From Clostridia bacterium (lineage in GTDB: Bacteria > Bacillota > Clostridia > Oscillospirales > CAG-272), in NCBI GenBank assembly GCA_017452335.1, contig JAFTMP010000085.1, positions 1 to 16,487 on the forward strand: a stretch of DNA of 16,487 bases, read 5' to 3'. Under the pieces are notes generated by a model. That model was not told the DNA's origin. It saw only the letters and a list, made by a program, of their open reading frames with translations, and ran no database searches. The translations under genes were made by a program, and so were the position numbers. Positions 14,782-16,487 of this stretch are shown here, piece after piece (within the stretch, counting starts at the first letter, position 1; the number at the start of each line of letters is the position of its first letter).

Positions 14782-14857
14782 TGGGGTGTCGCCAAGCGGT
14801 AAGGCACAGGACTTTGACTCCTGCACTTCGATGGTTCGAATCCATCCACTCCAGCCA
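14782..14857 (+). tRNA. tRNA-Gln (anticodon UUG)
   Basis: A 76-base cloverleaf including an encoded CCA end. Acceptor stem TGGGGTG/CACTCCA with discriminator G; D-arm GCC/GGC; anticodon stem CAGGA/TCCTG with loop CTTTGAC, giving anticodon TTG; T-arm GATGG/CCATC with loop TTCGAAT. The TGGGGTG acceptor is typical of glutamine tRNA. It has its own promoter and terminator. Confidence 0.97.
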
Positions 14858-14858
14858 G

Positions 14859-14888
14859 AAAAAAGCAAGTCTTGCGACTTGCTTTTTT
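14859..14888 (+). terminator. Intrinsic terminator of tRNA-Gln
   Basis: A 13-base stem (14859-14871 with 14876-14888) around TTGC, ending in six T, starting one base after the CCA end. The A-run on the left lets it act on the other strand too. Confidence 0.92.
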
Positions 14889-14891
14889 CAG

Positions 14892-15088
14892 TTATATTCG
14901 CCTTGCGGCGAGTTATATTGCTTCGCAGTGATATTCGGCTTTCGCCGAGTGGTATTCGCTTCGCGAGTTTCGGAGGCGAATATAATATCACTGAAGCCGT
15001 GAGGCTTCAATATCACTTTTGTGCCAGCAAAAATATCACGCTGACGAAGTCAGCATATCACTAAAAACTTTTCGACTCTAAAGTTTTT
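14892..15088. repeat. Multi-hairpin repeat cluster with AGTGATAT/ATATCACT spacers
   Basis: At least five short hairpins in tandem: TCGCC/GGCGA (14898-14911), TCGGC/GCCGA (about 14935-14948), TGAAGCC/GGCTTCA (14992-15009), GCTGAC/GTCAGC (15040-15054) and AAAAACTTT/AAAGTTTTT (15063-15088). The left spacers read AGTTATAT, AGTGATAT and AGTGGTAT; the right ones read ATATCACT, the reverse complement. An 11-base outer inverted repeat joins TTATATTCGCC (14892-14902) and GGCGAATATAA (14975-14985). No gene is visible in this stretch. It looks like a dispersed palindromic repeat family, but copies elsewhere cannot be seen from here. Confidence 0.7.
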
Positions 15089-15104
15089 CAGAATTTTGTA
15101 GATG

Positions 15105-15122
15105 CATTTCGGGCATTTCGGG
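15105..15122. repeat. Tandem duplication of CATTTCGGG
   Basis: Two identical nine-base units back to back (15105-15113 and 15114-15122), between the hairpin cluster and the next promoter. Probably slippage; no function is evident. Confidence 0.6.
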
Positions 15123-15132
15123 TCTGTAGACA

Positions 15133-15181
15133 GCTTCGGACTAACGAAGCACTTGAAATGTTTACAAAATTGTGGTATAAT
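15133..15181 (+). promoter_or_regulatory. Promoter with upstream inverted repeat for the DUF4375-like gene
   Basis: TTGAAA (15153-15158), 17-base spacer, TATAAT (15176-15181) with an extended TGG. Just upstream, GCTTCG (15133-15138) and CGAAGC (15145-15150) form an inverted repeat, possibly an operator or a weak terminator for upstream transcription. The start would be near 15188, which rules out the in-frame ATG at 15158 as translation start. Confidence 0.75.
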
Positions 15182-15205
15182 AAAGCAAAGAAAGGCGGTG
15201 ATCAC

Positions 15206-16222
15206 ATGATAATAAAGTTACCCAAACGCCCCGATTCTATTTTTAATAACGAACATCTTTTTAACTATCTTTTAGATTTGGAAAGAAAACAGAAATTGGA
15301 TATTCTTCCTGCGAATTTGATGGTTTATTATGTTTTCAGCACCTTTGTCAATGAAGTTTTGAACGGTGGTTTAACGCAATATCTCACAAACTCAAGCAAG
15401 CAGACATATATTTATTTACGGCAGTGCGGTACACTTTTAAACCACGATGCTTTCACGCCTTATGTTTCAAGAATCTGTGACTATTTTGATTCAATACTTC
15501 CTCTTGATTTTGACAGTGACATAGATCAAGTGGTCACCGATCAAATAGATGCGTTTGATAACCAATTCTATGAGTTTGATGAAAAGTTCGACGCATTGAA
15601 GATAGCTGAGCAATTCTATAAAAACAATTACAGCATAGAAAAAATTGATATTCCGAAAATCAAGGAGATCGAAAGCAGTTCATGCAAATATTTTGTTGCT
15701 CCAAAAGATCTGATCTGCAGAGATGTCGAAGAAGCAATCGAGAGCTTTTTAAAAGTCCTTGCCGATTTTTCCGAACAACGCTGGACTATCGAATTGTGGA
15801 ATTTTTTTGACACCTATCGTATAACCGCTTCTACATACGGTAAGGCGGTCGATTTAGAATCTGTTATGTTAAATTGGGCTGATTCGACCTATTCGTTTTC
15901 GGGCATTTCAAACGACGGATATATTGACCGAATGAAATTGTCATCCGGTTTCGAAAAAATTAGTATTATGAGTGGTACAGACGGCATATCAGAATACGCC
16001 GTGCGAATCTCCTCAAGTGGCTTCGAAAAAAACGAATTCAAAATGAAGCATCAATTTGTTATGGCAGGCAGGGCATACGACCAAGAAATTAGTACAATTT
16101 CGGTCGGCGATATGTCACATAAAAAAGATCCAGAAAAATATTACATTATTAAAAATTATTTAGAGTCTCACTACAAAGAATACAAAAATATAGAAACAGT
16201 ATTTGAGTCGGGCGAATATTGA
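15206..16222 (+). CDS. DUF4375-like protein of unknown function
   Basis: A 338-residue soluble protein with no signal peptide or membrane segment. The segment LMVYYVFSTFVNEVLNGGLT (38-57) followed by QYLTNSS (58-64) and a helical stretch fits the DUF4375 (DMP19-like) pattern ExxNGGxxQYxxN. A very acidic stretch follows (about 94-131). The C-terminal half (about 165-338) has no family that I recognise and looks mixed alpha/beta. The start at 15206 has GAAAGGCGGTG ahead of it and fits the promoter, whereas the ATG 48 bases upstream lies in the -35 box. The gene is clearly richer in A+T than the genes to its left and stands alone after a tRNA and a repeat cluster, so recent acquisition is likely. 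DMP19 is a DNA-mimic protein; that role is not shown here. Confidence 0.8.
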   Translation: MIIKLPKRPDSIFNNEHLFNYLLDLERKQKLDILPANLMVYYVFSTFVNEVLNGGLTQYLTNSSKQTYIYLRQCGTLLNHDAFTPYVSRICDYFDSILPLDFDSDIDQVVTDQIDAFDNQFYEFDEKFDALKIAEQFYKNNYSIEKIDIPKIKEIESSSCKYFVAPKDLICRDVEEAIESFLKVLADFSEQRWTIELWNFFDTYRITASTYGKAVDLESVMLNWADSTYSFSGISNDGYIDRMKLSSGFEKISIMSGTDGISEYAVRISSSGFEKNEFKMKHQFVMAGRAYDQEISTISVGDMSHKKDPEKYYIIKNYLESHYKEYKNIETVFESGEY

Positions 16223-16312
16223 TAATTACATAGGACTCGTTACAAGCATGGCGTTGTGCCCCGGAAGATAGCGGATAAGTGCAACTCCCATCATCGCCAA
16301 GGGGTTATTCTA

Positions 16313-16377
16313 CCCTCTGCAAAACCGACCTGCATCTAAATCAGCCACACACGGTTTTGCATCTAAATCGGACACAC
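16313..16377. mobile_element. Possible IS21-type insertion-sequence end remnant
   Basis: Two direct copies of TGCATCTAAATC followed by (A/G)G(C/A)CACAC start at 16331 and 16358, a 27-base period with 18 of 20 bases the same. Read on the minus strand they give TGTGTCCGATTTAGATGCA, like the repeated terminal TG...-type units of IS21-family elements. GCAAAACCG (16319-16327) and CGGTTTTGC (16352-16360) form an inverted pair within. No transposase gene is present in the window, so at most a remnant or an element reaching in from outside. The bases from 16223 to 16312 hold nothing else recognisable. Confidence 0.4.
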
Positions 16378-16382
16378 GTCAC

Positions 16383-16422
16383 AAAACTCCTTTTTAGCAG
16401 TATTTCTTTAAGGGAGTTTTTT
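16383..16422 (+). terminator. Probable intrinsic terminator before the right-edge gene
   Basis: AAAACTCC (16383-16390) pairs with GGAGTTTT (16413-16420) around a 22-base A+T-rich loop, ending in a run of six T. It would end transcription coming from the DUF4375-like gene. Confidence 0.6.
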
Positions 16423-16453
16423 GTTAAATACTTCAAATTGCAAAGGAGGCAGC

Positions 16454-16487
16454 ATGTGTAAAAAGAACAAAATGGAAAAAGTTTTAA
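16454..16487 (+). CDS. Start of an unidentified gene (cut by window edge)
   Basis: An excellent ribosome site, AAAGGAGG (16442-16449), stands four bases before an ATG. Eleven codons are visible (MCKKNKMEKVL), lysine-rich, with no stop before the edge. Too short to name. No separate promoter is seen after the terminator at 16422, so the real promoter may lie within 16423-16441 or upstream transcription may read through. Confidence 0.6.
   Translation, partial: MCKKNKMEKVL

Noticed and set aside
14833..14857. tRNA-Gln 3' end as a phage or island attachment site
   Set aside because: No second copy of the tRNA 3' end is found downstream in the window and no integrase is present.
14892..15062. 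Hairpin cluster as a CRISPR array
   Set aside because: Units differ in length and sequence, there are no unique spacers of constant size and no cas genes.
15093..15113. TAGATGCA near 15099 as a partner end for the IS21-like repeats, which would make the DUF4375-like gene a passenger
   Set aside because: Only eight contiguous bases agree and the TG-type terminus is missing.
15158..15205. Earlier ATG start for the DUF4375-like protein
   Set aside because: That ATG lies in the -35/spacer region of a strong promoter and has no ribosome site.
16423..16435. GTTAAATACTTCA shared exactly with 6705-6717 upstream of rpe
   Set aside because: A 13-base match is expected about once or twice by chance in a window of this size, and the contexts differ.

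Overview
The window looks like a chromosomal segment of a Gram-positive anaerobe of the class Clostridia, perhaps from the Oscillospirales. The signs are a cdaA-cdaR (ybbR) pair, the MEP isoprenoid pathway, a split Rnf-type locus, AGGAGG-like ribosome sites, strong TTGACA/TATAAT promoters and a tRNA with an encoded CCA end. Species cannot be told from the sequence alone. Genes up to about 14.7 kb have balanced base composition. The last 1.6 kb is visibly richer in A+T and carries repeats and a possible insertion-sequence remnant.

Layout. (1) 1-5245, minus strand: a tight run cdaA (c-di-AMP synthase), cdaR (its membrane-anchored partner), a COG2509-type FAD-dependent oxidoreductase and recJ, which runs off the left edge. 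(2) 5395-7459, plus strand: ispD and ispF, overlapping by ATGA, then rpe, closed by a strong terminator that also serves the convergent gene. The divergent cdaA/ispD gap carries one good promoter on each strand. (3) 7473-9839, minus strand: an OmpR-type response regulator and its histidine kinase, separated by a strong hairpin, behind a consensus promoter. (4) 10004-12495, plus strand: rnfC and rnfD, overlapping by ATGA, without rnfG, rnfE, rnfA or rnfB after them. (5) 12496-12849: a long non-coding stretch with a foldable segment, four TTTTACA-like direct repeats spaced exactly 11 bp apart, and a promoter. (6) 12850-14709: a Na+/phosphate cotransporter with a C-terminal PhoU-like domain. (7) 14740-14888: tRNA-Gln(UUG) with its own promoter, overlapped by a palindrome, and a terminator. 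(8) 14892-15150: a multi-hairpin repeat cluster. (9) 15206-16222: a DUF4375-like protein of unknown role. (10) 16313-16422: an IS21-like end remnant and a terminator, then the first codons of another gene at the right edge.

How the parts may work together. CdaA and CdaR form a known signalling unit. IspD and IspF catalyse steps 3 and 5 of the MEP pathway, and Rpe supplies pentose-phosphate interconversion. The 11-bp repeats resemble PhoB/PhoP boxes and lie before a phosphate transporter, and a PhoP/PhoR-like two-component system is encoded 3 kb away, so a small phosphate-response module is a reasonable inference. The least ordinary coding feature is the rnfCD pair: RnfC keeps both 4Fe-4S motifs but lacks the usual glycine-rich loop, and RnfD keeps the flavin-accepting Thr in an altered motif, without the rest of the Rnf complex nearby.
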